This document shows, in pieces, positions 8,211-17,796 of a stretch of DNA of 64,000 bases (positions are counted from its first letter, which is position 1; each line of letters starts with the position of its first letter). Position numbers and translations under genes: made by a program. The stretch comes from Hyphomonas sp. TMED17 (GTDB lineage Bacteria; Pseudomonadota; Alphaproteobacteria; Caulobacterales; Hyphomonadaceae): positions 264,466 through 328,465 of the forward strand of contig NHBW01000005.1 of assembly GCA_002172915.1 (NCBI GenBank), given 5' to 3'. The notes under the pieces were generated by a model. That model ran no database searches. It was not told where the DNA came from and saw only the letters and a list, made by a program, of their open reading frames with translations.

Positions 8211-10823
8211 TTATTTTGCTGTCATCGGCTTTGTCGTCTTTTTGCTGGTCGTTTTTTTAGCCGCTGTCTTTTTAGCTGTTTTGCCAGTTGTGGCTTTCTT
8301 CCGGGCTGCCGGTTTTTTCCGGGTTCCCTTTTTCTCTTTTTCAGCCAGCAATTCGAGCGCAATATCCATATTCAAATCGTCTGCCTTCATTTTCTTTGGC
8401 AGTGTTGCATTGATTTTGCCGTGCTTAATATAAGGACCATAGCGGCCTTCAAGTAGCTGCACCGGGCCGTCATCACTGGGATGCTTGCCAATATCAAGCA
8501 GGACCTTTGCGGTGCCGCCCCGTCTGCCGCCATTCGCAATCTTTTCGGCAATCAGTGTTACCGCTCTGTTGAGGCCGACCTCGAATACTTCATCTACCGA
8601 TTGTAGATTCGCATAGGTCTTTAAGTGCTGGATGTACGGACCATAACGTCCGATATTAGCCAGAATGGGTTCACCATCTTCAGGATGCACACCTACAGTA
8701 CGCGGCAATGATAGCAATAATAACGCCTGATCGAGGTCTAGCGTTTGGGCTGACCATCCCTTTGGTAAACTGGCGCGTTTTGGTTTGTCCTGATCATCCA
8801 GTGACATTTCGACATACGGCCCGAAACGGCCGGTTTTTAACGAAACCTCCGCGCCGGTATCCGGGTGAAGACCAAGCGCCTTACCGTCGGCTGTCAGTCC
8901 GCCCTGGTCTTCGCCATCAGTCAAGAATTGACGGGTAAATTTGCAATCAGGATAACGTGAGCAGCCGACAAAGGCGCCATGGCGGCCGAGCTTGAGGCTT
9001 AAAACGCCTTCACTGCATGTCGGACACTGACGGGGATTATCTTTTTTCGTACCGTCAGGATTGTTGGCCGGAAAAACATACGGGCCAAGCGCTTCATTGA
9101 GTGCATCGAGTACATTGGTGACACGTAATTCTTTGGTCCCGTCAATAGCGCTATTAAATTCTGTCCAGAAGGCGTTGAGAAAGGCTTTCCAGTCGAGTTT
9201 GCCATCGGATATGACATCAAGTTGTTCTTCGAGGTTCGCGGTATAGTCATATTCGACATATTTAGCGAAAAAATTCTCGAGAAAAGCTGTAACAAGCCGG
9301 CCTTTGTCTTCCGGAATTAGCTGTTTCTTATCGAGCCGGACATAATCGCGTTCCTGCAGCGTTGAGAGTGTCGAGGCATATGTTGACGGGCGGCCAATAC
9401 CGAGTTCTTCAAGTCGTTTAACCAGAGAGGCTTCGGTAAACCGAGGCGGGGGCGCGGTAAAATGCTGCTCGGCGGCAGCATCGAGCAGATCAGCATGCTG
9501 ACCGGTTTCGAGTTTTGGCAGGCGTGTCTCCTGATCATCCTGCTTGTCAGTATCATCACGGCCTTCGGTATATAGCCGGATAAAACCGTCAAACACCATA
9601 ACTTGGCCTGAAGCGCGCAGCGTTGCCGCGCCGGTCTTGGACAGCAAGTCAATGGTGGTGCGTTCAAACCGTGCTGTCTCCATTTGCGATGCAACAGCGC
9701 GCCGCCAGATCAGAGCGTATAATTTCCACAAATCGGCGTCAGATTGTTTATAATCGTCCGGTCTCATTGAAAAATTAGTCGGTCGAATGGCTTCGTGTGC
9801 TTCCTGCGCATTCTTTTGCTTGGAGCTGTATCTACGGGCCTTTTCGGGTAGGTATTGCGCGCCGAAATCGGACTGGATATGAGCGCGGGCAGCGGTGTAG
9901 GCTTCTTCAGCCATGTTGACGCCGTCGGTCCTCATATATGTGATCCGGCCTTCCTCGTATAATTTCTGGGCAGCGCCCATGGTCCGCTTGGCCGAAAAGC
10001 CAAGTTTGCGTGACGCATCCTGTTGCAAGGTGGATGTAATAAACGGCGGGGGCGGATTTCGCTTGAGCGGTTTTGCTTCGACTGACCGCACACTGAAGTT
10101 TCCATCCTTGACGGCACTCACGGCGGCTTCCGCGCTGGCCTGATCGACGAGGCTAAACTTTTTCAATGGCTTCTGGTCAAGCTCGTGAAGCCGTGCCGAG
10201 AAACTGCTGCCATCCGGTGCCCGTAAAGTCGCACCGACAGTCCAGTATTCTATCGGGTTAAATGTTTCTATCTCAAGCTCACGCTGGCATATGATCCGGA
10301 GAGCAACAGACTGCACCCGTCCGGCAGAACGGGACCCCGGCAATTTTCGCCAAAGGACAGGCGATAGGTTAAATCCGACAAGATAATCAAGTGCGCGGCG
10401 TGCGAGGTAGGCGTCGACGAGTTGCTGGTCAACTTCACGCGGTGATTCAATCGCCGAGGTAACAGCCGCTTTGGTAATCGCGTTGAAGACAACCCGTTCA
10501 ACTGGCAAATCCTTCCGCAGAACCCGCCGTGTCCGAAGAGCTTCCAGAATGTGCCAGGAAATTGCTTCACCTTCACGATCCGGGTCAGTCGCAAGTATCA
10601 GTTTGTCACAATTCTTAACCGCGTCGGCAATTTCCCGAATGCGCATTTGCGATTTACTGTCAGCCTGCCAGACCATTTTGAAATCATCATCCGGGTCAAC
10701 AGATCCGTTTTTAGATGGCAGATCCCGAATGTGTCCGTACGAGGCCAGCACGGAGTAATCGCTACCAAGATAATTATTTATCGTCTTGGCTTTGGCGGGT
10801 GACTCAACAATGACAATCTTCAT
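8211..10823 (-). CDS. topA: DNA topoisomerase I
   Basis: An 870-residue type IA topoisomerase that relaxes negative supercoils. The TOPRIM domain opens the protein (VIVESPAKAKTINNYLG and later ATDPDREGEAISWH). The active-site tyrosine lies in RITYMRTDGVNM. Next comes one four-cysteine zinc finger (CPTCSEGVLSLKLGRHGAFVGC... with a following PDC), then repeated GRFGPYVE, GRYGPYIQ and GRYGPYIK blocks of the C-terminal repeat type. The protein ends in a lysine/alanine/threonine-rich tail of about 40 residues, common in alphaproteobacterial TopA and probably DNA-binding. The ATG at 10821-10823 is preceded by GGATCC-like purines. It lies between lptG and rnr on the same strand. Confidence 0.97.
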   Translation of the reverse strand: MKIVIVESPAKAKTINNYLGSDYSVLASYGHIRDLPSKNGSVDPDDDFKMVWQADSKSQMRIREIADAVKNCDKLILATDPDREGEAISWHILEALRTRRVLRKDLPVERVVFNAITKAAVTSAIESPREVDQQLVDAYLARRALDYLVGFNLSPVLWRKLPGSRSAGRVQSVALRIICQRELEIETFNPIEYWTVGATLRAPDGSSFSARLHELDQKPLKKFSLVDQASAEAAVSAVKDGNFSVRSVEAKPLKRNPPPPFITSTLQQDASRKLGFSAKRTMGAAQKLYEEGRITYMRTDGVNMAEEAYTAARAHIQSDFGAQYLPEKARRYSSKQKNAQEAHEAIRPTNFSMRPDDYKQSDADLWKLYALIWRRAVASQMETARFERTTIDLLSKTGAATLRASGQVMVFDGFIRLYTEGRDDTDKQDDQETRLPKLETGQHADLLDAAAEQHFTAPPPRFTEASLVKRLEELGIGRPSTYASTLSTLQERDYVRLDKKQLIPEDKGRLVTAFLENFFAKYVEYDYTANLEEQLDVISDGKLDWKAFLNAFWTEFNSAIDGTKELRVTNVLDALNEALGPYVFPANNPDGTKKDNPRQCPTCSEGVLSLKLGRHGAFVGCSRYPDCKFTRQFLTDGEDQGGLTADGKALGLHPDTGAEVSLKTGRFGPYVEMSLDDQDKPKRASLPKGWSAQTLDLDQALLLLSLPRTVGVHPEDGEPILANIGRYGPYIQHLKTYANLQSVDEVFEVGLNRAVTLIAEKIANGGRRGGTAKVLLDIGKHPSDDGPVQLLEGRYGPYIKHGKINATLPKKMKADDLNMDIALELLAEKEKKGTRKKPAARKKATTGKTAKKTAAKKTTSKKTTKPMTAK

Positions 10824-10884
10824 TCGGGGATCCTTTAAGCCGCCGGAAACTGGTTTGCGCCGTACGCGATGTCAAGCGACGCGA

Positions 10885-12003
10885 CTATCCGTCTTCCTTG
10901 TAAGCTATGATTGCAAGCGCAATAAACAATGCGCAGAGTGCGGGGGCCCAAGCTGAGATCATTGGCGGTACGGCCCCCGAGGCACCCAGACTGGATGCCA
11001 GTTGCGTAATAAAGAATAAAGCAATCGCCGCGAGCGCGCCGGCTGTTATCAATTGTGACGTCCCGCCCAGTCTTGGTAGCCGTAAACACACTAAAGCGCC
11101 GATCAATGACATTGCTGTGAACAGCACAGGTAGGACAGTCAGCCCGTAAAACCGCATACTGAAACGTGATGCATCGAGACCGGCATAATTGGTCTGCGAG
11201 ATAAAGCCCGGTAAGCTCCAGAAGCCAATTGTGTCCGGCGAAATGAAACGATTGAACAATTGGTTAGGGTCGATATCGGTCTGGATTGCAAGGCGTTCCA
11301 TTGGATTAGCCCGGCTGACACCGTCATTTTCAACGAGATCTTCCAGCTGCCAGAAGCCGCCAATCAGACGGGCTCTTGCGGCGTCGATCCGTCGGCGAAA
11401 CCGAAATTCGTCGGTCGGCCGGGCGCCGTCATAAACACGACTTTCTTCCAGCAGTTTGACATTCGTGAAAACGTTTTCGGTGCTGTCAAAGCTCTCCGCA
11501 TAAATAAATATTTGGCTGTCATCGGTGCCTTCGCGATGGTAGATGTCTTCGTAGACCGCTTCGAGGCGAGCTCTGCCATCTTCAAGGAGTGCGCTCCGCG
11601 TTGCCTCAAAATTATTAGATAGATGTGCGCCGATCGGGTTGAGAACCATCATGGAAAACAGGCCGAGCATCACCGATAGAATGATGATTGGTAACAGGAA
11701 TTGCCAGGCTGACTGACCCATTGCACGTATGACCGATAGCTCTGATGTTTTATTCAGCTGGTTATAGGTCATCATTGAGGCGATCATAATCGCAAATGGA
11801 AATGTCTCCTCAATCAAGCTTGGGAGTTTGAGAGCCGCTAGCAAAACGGCCATGAGCGGGGAGAGTGTGATGTTGTCACCAACCGTCCGCAATTGCTCAA
11901 CAACGTCTACAAGCATGATCGTTACGACAAAAATGCCTATAACCAAGGCCAGCGAGCCGACGGCGCGCATAAAAATATATCGTTGTAAGACAGTTCCAAT
12001 CAT
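10885..12003 (-). CDS. lptG: LPS export permease LptG
   Basis: A 372-residue inner-membrane component of the LptB2FG transporter that extracts lipopolysaccharide from the inner membrane. The protein starts MIGTVLQRYIFMRAVG, has three N-terminal membrane segments, a periplasmic jellyroll-like region rich in charged residues (for example EESRVYDGARPTDEFRFR), and three C-terminal membrane segments. I choose the ATG at 12001-12003 because it overlaps the lptF stop as ATGA and aligns with the family N-terminus. The frame is open for 46 more codons upstream, but that part lies inside lptF and looks nothing like LptG. The order lptF-lptG is the usual one. Confidence 0.94.
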   Translation of the reverse strand: MIGTVLQRYIFMRAVGSLALVIGIFVVTIMLVDVVEQLRTVGDNITLSPLMAVLLAALKLPSLIEETFPFAIMIASMMTYNQLNKTSELSVIRAMGQSAWQFLLPIIILSVMLGLFSMMVLNPIGAHLSNNFEATRSALLEDGRARLEAVYEDIYHREGTDDSQIFIYAESFDSTENVFTNVKLLEESRVYDGARPTDEFRFRRRIDAARARLIGGFWQLEDLVENDGVSRANPMERLAIQTDIDPNQLFNRFISPDTIGFWSLPGFISQTNYAGLDASRFSMRFYGLTVLPVLFTAMSLIGALVCLRLPRLGGTSQLITAGALAAIALFFITQLASSLGASGAVPPMISAWAPALCALFIALAIIAYKEDG

Positions 12004-13502
12004 CGCTTTATGAACCGGACTAGTGCTTGTGAATAAACGGATAGTCGTGATTTGATGAAGGGTAACCATTCTCGAGCGTTGAGTTTGTCTAGCGCGATGT
12101 GTGAAACGCCGGCCAGGGTGGTCAGGGCTGATTGGCCCCACTTTCGGAACGTTCTGTACACCTGTTGGGCTCGGGTCGTTATTACACTCTGCGAGGATTT
12201 AAGAAATGATAAGCTGCGGGTCTTCACCGCCGGCCAGATGTCGGTCTGAAACTTACCTAGCGCGGCCGTTACACCGGACCGGCCAGACTGATACTTAGTA
12301 GTAACGAACCGGCTTGCTTTTCCGGTGTAGCTGGCGACCACTTGGAAGGCGATTGTGCCATCTTTCTGGATCCGACGATATCCCGTGTCGAGCCATTGTG
12401 CGCGACCGAGCTCGAACGATGGGATTAGGCGTGGGTAAAATAGCAGGACTGATAAAATCACAATTCCGGATATTGGGATGGCCCATTGCAAAAGATTGAG
12501 AGGTCGATTGCTGGCGCTGAGCGACTGCGCAACCAGTTGAAGGATTATGAAGACCAGCGCGAGCGAAGAGGCGATAAAGATCCTTCGGCCATAGCCACGG
12601 CGATTGAAATTGCCGCCGAGAACCGCGGCAAAAGCTAGCAAAACAAGTGTAATGCTTGATATTGGTGTGGTCAGACGGGCATGAGCTTCAGAGAAAAATT
12701 TATCCTGATTGGCAAGCTCGCGTGGATTGGTTTCATCAATGACAAACAGCTCGCTGAGATAACGATCTGAGGCCTTGAGAAAAACCGCTTCCGGTGTCTG
12801 GACGAAGGGTGAAAGGTCTAAGGTTGATTGATCGAACTTCAGAATATTCAGGACGCCATCCTCATCCAGCCGATGAATTTCGCCGTCTTGCAGTTCGATG
12901 CCCGGAACGCCGTCGACTTCGAGGAACCGCCCACTTCGGGCAAAATAGTCGAGGCTATTAGCGGCACGTGGGCGTTCGGAGATCTGAACGCCGAAAATTT
13001 CATTACCATTGACCTCGCGCGCGAAGACCGCGAGCTTTTCATTCGGGCGGGTATACTGGCCTGGCCGAATTAATGATGATGCGAGATCGGACCGGGCCGT
13101 GTAAACGGTTTCTCGCAGCGTTCGCTGGGCGGCCGGCTGCACTAGCGTATTTATTCCAAGGTGTACGATGGCCGCGCATGCTGCGAGTAGAATGACCGGC
13201 TTGGCGATGTCCATCTGGGTCATGCCCGCTGCACTGGACACAACGATCTCGCTATCGCGATGCATACGGTTGAGTGATGTGATAGCGGCGACGAATATCG
13301 CAATCGGAGTTAGCAACGCGATAATTTGAGGGGCGCCGAGGGCCACAATTTGGAGATAGGTGAGGGTTGATTGCCGGTTTTCAACAATGATGTCAGTTCT
13401 CGAAAGACCCTGCACGAGAATTCCAAGCAAGGCTAACCCGCCGACGATTATGACAACCGATCTTAACACGCGATAAAAAATGTAGCGCTGAATTCGGTTC
13501 AT
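12000..13502 (-). CDS. lptF: LPS export permease LptF with a long basic C-terminal tail
   Basis: The 500-residue protein contains a complete LptF of about 370 residues: N-terminal membrane segments (from residue 12), a periplasmic domain at roughly 130-270, and three further membrane segments ending at FYPRLIPSFELGRAQ (355-369). About 130 residues then follow that the family normally lacks. They hold 22 Lys/Arg and only four Asp/Glu after residue 372, many Ser/Thr, and no membrane segment; by topology they should be cytoplasmic. The reading frame is intact and ends in the ATGA overlap with lptG, so the tail is not a frameshift product. It is divergent from pepA across 90 bases. Confidence 0.93.
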   Translation of the reverse strand: MNRIQRYIFYRVLRSVVIIVGGLALLGILVQGLSRTDIIVENRQSTLTYLQIVALGAPQIIALLTPIAIFVAAITSLNRMHRDSEIVVSSAAGMTQMDIAKPVILLAACAAIVHLGINTLVQPAAQRTLRETVYTARSDLASSLIRPGQYTRPNEKLAVFAREVNGNEIFGVQISERPRAANSLDYFARSGRFLEVDGVPGIELQDGEIHRLDEDGVLNILKFDQSTLDLSPFVQTPEAVFLKASDRYLSELFVIDETNPRELANQDKFFSEAHARLTTPISSITLVLLAFAAVLGGNFNRRGYGRRIFIASSLALVFIILQLVAQSLSASNRPLNLLQWAIPISGIVILSVLLFYPRLIPSFELGRAQWLDTGYRRIQKDGTIAFQVVASYTGKASRFVTTKYQSGRSGVTAALGKFQTDIWPAVKTRSLSFLKSSQSVITTRAQQVYRTFRKWGQSALTTLAGVSHIALDKLNAREWLPFIKSRLSVYSQALVRFIKR

Positions 13503-13592
13503 CGACTATCTTGTCCAAATCCCATAAATGACATCTAACGGATCTCTGATCCTAGGTCGATTCCCAGAACCCACCCCGAATGGAGTTAAATA

Positions 13593-15056
13593 ATGAAAAT
13601 TGCGTTTACCGATAGTCCTGATTCCGAAATCCTGACGATCCTCGTAGAGAAAGGCAGCAATCTGAATCCAGCTGCACAGGAATTGGACGCGTCGATCGGC
13701 GGGCTGTTGACAGAAGCTTTGGCCTCAGCGCGATTTGAAGGAAATGTTGGAGAACAAATTTCGATGGTTCTGCCAAAATCGGCGGCGGCTAATCGCGCCA
13801 TTTTGGCAGGTTATGGTGGTCCGGACCGCGATGCTAGAGCGCTCGAAAAAATTGGCGCACATATTTATAAGGCGTCGTCCATGAGCGGTTTTGAAAACCT
13901 CGACATTATGGGCGCGGATGCCGGTGATGCCGCTCGGATAGCGCTTGGCGTGATGCTCGCTGCCTACCGGTTCGATGAATATCGCACGACGCTGAAAGCT
14001 GACAAGAAGCCGAGCCTGAAACATGTCTCCATGGTGGTTTCGGACGTCGCGACCGAGCAAGCAGCCTTTGCACCCTTGGCAGCGGCAGCTGATGGTACGT
14101 ATCTGGCGCGCGATTTGGTGAATATGCCCCCGAACGATCTCCATCCTGAAAGCTATGCCGACAAAATTCTGGAATTGACCGCTCACGGTTTGGAAGTTGA
14201 AATTCTCGGTGAAGCTGAGATGGCCAAGCTGGGCATGAATGCGTTGCTAGGTGTAGGGCAGGGCAGCGTGCGTGAAAGCAAGCTGGGTATTATAAAGTGG
14301 AACGGGCTGGACAATGATGCAGACCCAGTTGCATTGGTTGGCAAGGGCGTCTGTTTCGACACAGGCGGTATTTCACTGAAACCGGGTGCCGGTATGGAGG
14401 CCATGCGCGGTGACATGGGCGGATCGGCAGCGGTTGTTGGCACGATGCTTGCGCTTGCGAACCGCAAGGCGAAAGTAAACGTTGTTGGTCTCGTCGGTCT
14501 TGTTGAAAATATGCCCGATGGTAACGCAATCCGGCCGGGTGACATTCTGACGACTGCGTCCGGTCAGACAATTGAAGTGCAGAATACTGATGCCGAGGGA
14601 CGCTTGGTTCTTTGTGATGTTCTCTGGTACACACAGCAAAACTTCAATCCGGTAGCGATTGTCGATCTTGCAACTCTGACCGGCGCAACAGTAATCGGGC
14701 TTGGTTATCATCATGCCGGATTGTTTTCGAACGATGACCAACTTGCTGCCGCGCTGTTTGAGGCGGGGCAAGATGAAGGTGAGCGGGTCTGGCGGATGCC
14801 GCTTGGTCCGGAATACGACCGTCAGCTGAAATCTGAATTTGCCGATATGCGCAATATTGGTGGTAGATCAGCTGGTTCGATCACGGCCGCGCAATTCCTT
14901 CAGCGGTTTATCGATGACGGCGTTAAATGGGCACATATCGACATTGCGGGGACGGCTTGGGTTGAAGTCGAGAAATCACCGATAGATCCAAGTTGGGCAA
15001 GTGGTTTTGGTCCAAGGCTTCTGGACCGCTGGATTGCCAATAATTATGAGAGTTAA
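13593..15056 (+). CDS. pepA: leucyl aminopeptidase (M17 family)
   Basis: A 487-residue cytosolic aminopeptidase. The C-terminal catalytic domain shows GKGVCFDTGGISLKPGAGM (metal-binding lysine and aspartate), RGDMGGSAAVVG, and the family signature NTDAEGRLVL holding the second metal ligands. The N-terminal macro-like domain is present. M17 enzymes release N-terminal amino acids using two divalent metals; some also act as DNA-binding proteins in Xer recombination, which cannot be inferred here. holC follows after three bases, a pairing widely conserved in proteobacteria. The ATG is preceded by a GGAG at 13578-13584. Confidence 0.96.
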   Translation: MKIAFTDSPDSEILTILVEKGSNLNPAAQELDASIGGLLTEALASARFEGNVGEQISMVLPKSAAANRAILAGYGGPDRDARALEKIGAHIYKASSMSGFENLDIMGADAGDAARIALGVMLAAYRFDEYRTTLKADKKPSLKHVSMVVSDVATEQAAFAPLAAAADGTYLARDLVNMPPNDLHPESYADKILELTAHGLEVEILGEAEMAKLGMNALLGVGQGSVRESKLGIIKWNGLDNDADPVALVGKGVCFDTGGISLKPGAGMEAMRGDMGGSAAVVGTMLALANRKAKVNVVGLVGLVENMPDGNAIRPGDILTTASGQTIEVQNTDAEGRLVLCDVLWYTQQNFNPVAIVDLATLTGATVIGLGYHHAGLFSNDDQLAAALFEAGQDEGERVWRMPLGPEYDRQLKSEFADMRNIGGRSAGSITAAQFLQRFIDDGVKWAHIDIAGTAWVEVEKSPIDPSWASGFGPRLLDRWIANNYES

Positions 15057-15059
15057 TCA

Positions 15060-15530
15060 TTGATTGAGCAAAGATCCCAACCTGAGTGGTGGTTTTACCA
15101 TCTCCAGCGGTCGAGCTTAGAGCAAGCCATCGGACCTTTGCTCACGAAATGTCTGTCGCGTGACTGGCGTGTTCTAGTATTGAGCGGCGATGCTGATCGC
15201 AGGGACGCAGTCGATCAGGCTTTATGGACGTACGAAGATGATAGCTTCCTGCCGCATGGCCAGGCCGAGGCGGCAGGTCTGGATGCTGCCGAGCAGCCGG
15301 TTTTGATCGCTGCCAAGGCCGATAATCAGAACCGGGCGGATGTCGCCCTATTACTGGATGGTTTCGAACTACCTGCCAATGCAGCATTCTCGCGCTGCAT
15401 GGTAATGTTTGATGATGGCGACAATAGCGCGCGACAAATGGCGCGGCAGCAATATAAAAAAGCTAAAGAAAACAGCCTGGTTGCGCGTTATTTTCAGCAA
15501 TCGGAAAGCGGCTGGTCGGAATCCGGCTAA
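15060..15530 (+). CDS. holC: DNA polymerase III subunit chi
   Basis: A 156-residue chi subunit of the clamp-loader complex, which links the replisome to SSB. Family signs are the N-terminal WWFYHLQRSSLEQAIGPLL, the central ALWTYEDDSFLPHG, and the QPVLIAAKADNQNRADVALLLDG strand. The only reasonable start is TTG at 15060, three bases after the pepA stop; ATT follows it directly but no ATG aligns with the family start. It is probably cotranscribed with pepA. Confidence 0.92.
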   Translation: MIEQRSQPEWWFYHLQRSSLEQAIGPLLTKCLSRDWRVLVLSGDADRRDAVDQALWTYEDDSFLPHGQAEAAGLDAAEQPVLIAAKADNQNRADVALLLDGFELPANAAFSRCMVMFDDGDNSARQMARQQYKKAKENSLVARYFQQSESGWSESG

Positions 15531-15604
15531 AGTGTTGTAACGGGGAGTGTTCACCTGCACGCAGCGCTCCACTGTGATAAATCGGATGAATTCAAAACCA
15601 TGTG

Positions 15605-15633
15605 TTGCCGCCGGTCGCTGGCCTCGTTATAGC
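15605..15633 (+). promoter_or_regulatory. candidate sigma-70 type promoter of ndk
   Basis: TTGCCG at 15605-15610 and TATAGC at 15628-15633 are separated by exactly 17 bases and lie about 40 bases before the ndk ATG. This is a fair match to a housekeeping promoter. It is a pattern judgement only. Confidence 0.4.
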
Positions 15634-15674
15634 CGCGCTAGTTATCGAGATTCATCTAACCACGGAGTGCTGAA

Positions 15675-16097
15675 ATGGCCGGTTCTAGAACATTTTCAAT
15701 CATCAAGCCGGACGCGACTGCGCGTAATCTGACCGGCGCCATCAACAAAGTCATTGAGGATGGCGGTCTTCGCATTGTTGCCCAGCGTCGTATCAAAATG
15801 ACCAATGAGCAGGCTGAAGGCTTCTATGCGGTTCATAAAGACCGTCCATTCTTTGGTGAGCTGGTAGAGTTCATGACGTCTGCCCCGGTCGTCGTCCAGG
15901 TGCTCGAAGGCGAAAATGCGGTTCTGCGCTATCGCGATATTATGGGCGCAACCAATCCTGCCGAGGCCGCTGACGGCACAATCCGTAAGCTGTTTGCCAA
16001 AACAATTGGTGAAAATTCGGCGCACGGGTCTGACTCAGACGAGAATGCCGAAATTGAGATCGCGCAATTCTTTTCTGCCGAAGATATTGTCGGTTAA
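15675..16097 (+). CDS. ndk: nucleoside diphosphate kinase
   Basis: A 140-residue NDP kinase that equilibrates nucleoside tri- and diphosphates through a phosphohistidine. The active-site His117 lies in the NSAHGSDS motif, and the protein opens with the family strand [14 protein letters not shown]. Length is normal. The ATG at 15675 is preceded by GGAG (15664-15667). The stop overlaps the stop of purN on the other strand by four bases, so the two genes converge with no room for a separate terminator. Confidence 0.97.
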   Translation: MAGSRTFSIIKPDATARNLTGAINKVIEDGGLRIVAQRRIKMTNEQAEGFYAVHKDRPFFGELVEFMTSAPVVVQVLEGENAVLRYRDIMGATNPAEAADGTIRKLFAKTIGENSAHGSDSDENAEIEIAQFFSAEDIVG

Positions 16098-16681
16098 GAA
16101 TTAATCAGGCTGTAGCAGGCCTTTTCCAATGCGTTTGGATAAAGGTCGTGCTCGCTTTTCAAGACACGGGCAGCCAGTGTTTCAGCTGTGTCCCCGCTCT
16201 CTATCCCGACCCGGCGTTGATCGATAATCTCGCCGGTGTCGACCCCTTCATTCACCCAGTGAACGCTACAGCCGGCTTCGGCATCTCCTGCATCGAGCGC
16301 GCGCTGATGTGTGTTCAGCCCAGGATATTTCGGCAGCAGTGAAGGGTGGATATTTATAAGTTTCCCGTCCCATTGCCTGACAAACCATGACGTCAGTATT
16401 CGCATGAAGCCGGCAAGTGCGATGATGTCGACATTGCAACGCTGCAAATGAACGTGCATGGCCCGTTCGAAGGCTTCTCGATCATTTGCGAAATCTTTAT
16501 GTGGCACCGCGATAGTCTCGATACCGTGGGCTTCCGCAAACCGAAGCCCGGCTGCATCGTTGCGGTTGGACATCACAAGAACCGATTCGGCCGGAAACCA
16601 TTCTTTCTGCGTTGCCTCTACTAATGCTTCCATATTCGAGCCGCGTCCTGATATCAGTATCGCAAGTCGCAGTTTGGTCAT
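16094..16681 (-). CDS. purN: phosphoribosylglycinamide formyltransferase
   Basis: A 195-residue PurN that transfers a formyl group from 10-formyltetrahydrofolate to GAR in purine synthesis. Signature elements are [11 protein letters not shown] at the N-terminus, [20 protein letters not shown] with the catalytic Asn/His, and [17 protein letters not shown] containing the third catalytic region. Its ATG (16679-16681) overlaps the end of purM by four bases, so the two steps are made as a coupled purM-purN unit, as in many proteobacteria. Confidence 0.97.
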   Translation of the reverse strand: MTKLRLAILISGRGSNMEALVEATQKEWFPAESVLVMSNRNDAAGLRFAEAHGIETIAVPHKDFANDREAFERAMHVHLQRCNVDIIALAGFMRILTSWFVRQWDGKLINIHPSLLPKYPGLNTHQRALDAGDAEAGCSVHWVNEGVDTGEIIDQRRVGIESGDTAETLAARVLKSEHDLYPNALEKACYSLINS

Positions 16682-17703
16682 TTCGCAATCAGATCGCCAA
16701 TAATAGCCGGCTGTTCGCCAAGTGATTCCAATTCTGACACAATGTCGGTCGCATGTTCAGCACCAACAGCAAACACCATGCCGATACCCATATTAAAGGT
16801 CTGGCGCATTTCGTCTGTTGCAATATTTCCTTCGCGTTGAAGCCAGTCGAAAACGGGCAAAGGCGACCAGCTGTCAAAGTCCAACCGCGGCGCCAAATGG
16901 TCCGGACACATACGCGGAATATTCTCAGTTAGACCGCCACCGGTAATGTGGGCGAGACCCTTTACCAGCCCGTTTCGGATGAGCGGCAGCGCGGGCTTCG
17001 AATACAGTCTAGTTGGCTCGAGCAGGGCTTCGCCAAGGGGTTTGTCGCAATATGGAGATTTGGCATCCCATCCCAGACCCGTCCTTTCGACAACCCGCCG
17101 GATCAGTGAATATCCATTTGAGTGGGGGCCGGATGAACTCAGACTGACTAAAACATCTCCAGGCTGCATTTTAGAATGGGCCGGCAGCAATGATGTCCTT
17201 TCAACCGCGCCGACAACAAAGCCGGCAAGATCATAATGACCCGCCGGATACATTCCCGGCATTTCCGCGGTTTCACCACCAACCAGAGCGCAGCCAGCTT
17301 GACGGCAACCATCAGCGATACCGGCAATAACTGCCTCGGCAATGCCATTATCCAGCGCGCCGGTTGCAAAATAATCTAGAAAAAAGAGTGGTTCCGCCCC
17401 CTGCGCCAGCACGTCATTGGCGCACATCGCCACCAGATCGATCCCGATCGTATCATGCCGACCGGTCGCAAAAGCCAGCATCAACTTGGTGCCAACCCCG
17501 TCAGTCCCGCTGACCAGTACAGGGTCCTTCCATCCTTCGGCTTTCAAGTCGAACAGAGCGCCAAACCCGCCTAATCCTCCCATAACCCCGCTACGGGTGG
17601 TGGATTTTGCAAGCGGCGATATATTGCTGACAAGTTGTTCGCCTGCCTTAATATCGACACCAGCCTGTCGGTATGAGAGTGGGGTATTTTTATCTTTCGT
17701 CAT
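16678..17703 (-). CDS. purM: phosphoribosylformylglycinamidine cyclo-ligase
   Basis: PurM makes aminoimidazole ribotide from FGAM using ATP. The protein from the ATG at 17701-17703 begins MTKDKNTPLSYRQAGVDI, a near-ideal family N-terminus, and has 341 residues, close to the usual length. Conserved parts include the GLGGFGALFDL loop, VLVSGTDGVGTKLMLA, IGIDLVAMCANDVLAQGAEPLFFLDYFA and GGETAEMPGMY. The frame is open for a further 19 codons to an ATG at 17760, but that extension has no family similarity. It is divergent from the DUF2066 gene and coupled to purN. Confidence 0.96.
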   Translation of the reverse strand: MTKDKNTPLSYRQAGVDIKAGEQLVSNISPLAKSTTRSGVMGGLGGFGALFDLKAEGWKDPVLVSGTDGVGTKLMLAFATGRHDTIGIDLVAMCANDVLAQGAEPLFFLDYFATGALDNGIAEAVIAGIADGCRQAGCALVGGETAEMPGMYPAGHYDLAGFVVGAVERTSLLPAHSKMQPGDVLVSLSSSGPHSNGYSLIRRVVERTGLGWDAKSPYCDKPLGEALLEPTRLYSKPALPLIRNGLVKGLAHITGGGLTENIPRMCPDHLAPRLDFDSWSPLPVFDWLQREGNIATDEMRQTFNMGIGMVFAVGAEHATDIVSELESLGEQPAIIGDLIAK

Positions 17704-17796
17704 CGCGGCGCTCGCTAGCATGTGTAAAAGCAGGTGGCCAGACTCGAATAGGCTGTTCACCTCTCTAGCACAGCTTGTTAGACAGGTAGGTTAAGA

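Noticed and set aside
12004..12141. N-terminal extension of LptG by 46 codons
   Set aside because: It lies inside lptF, is rich in Arg/His/Ser with no LptG similarity, and the ATGA start at 12003 fits the family.
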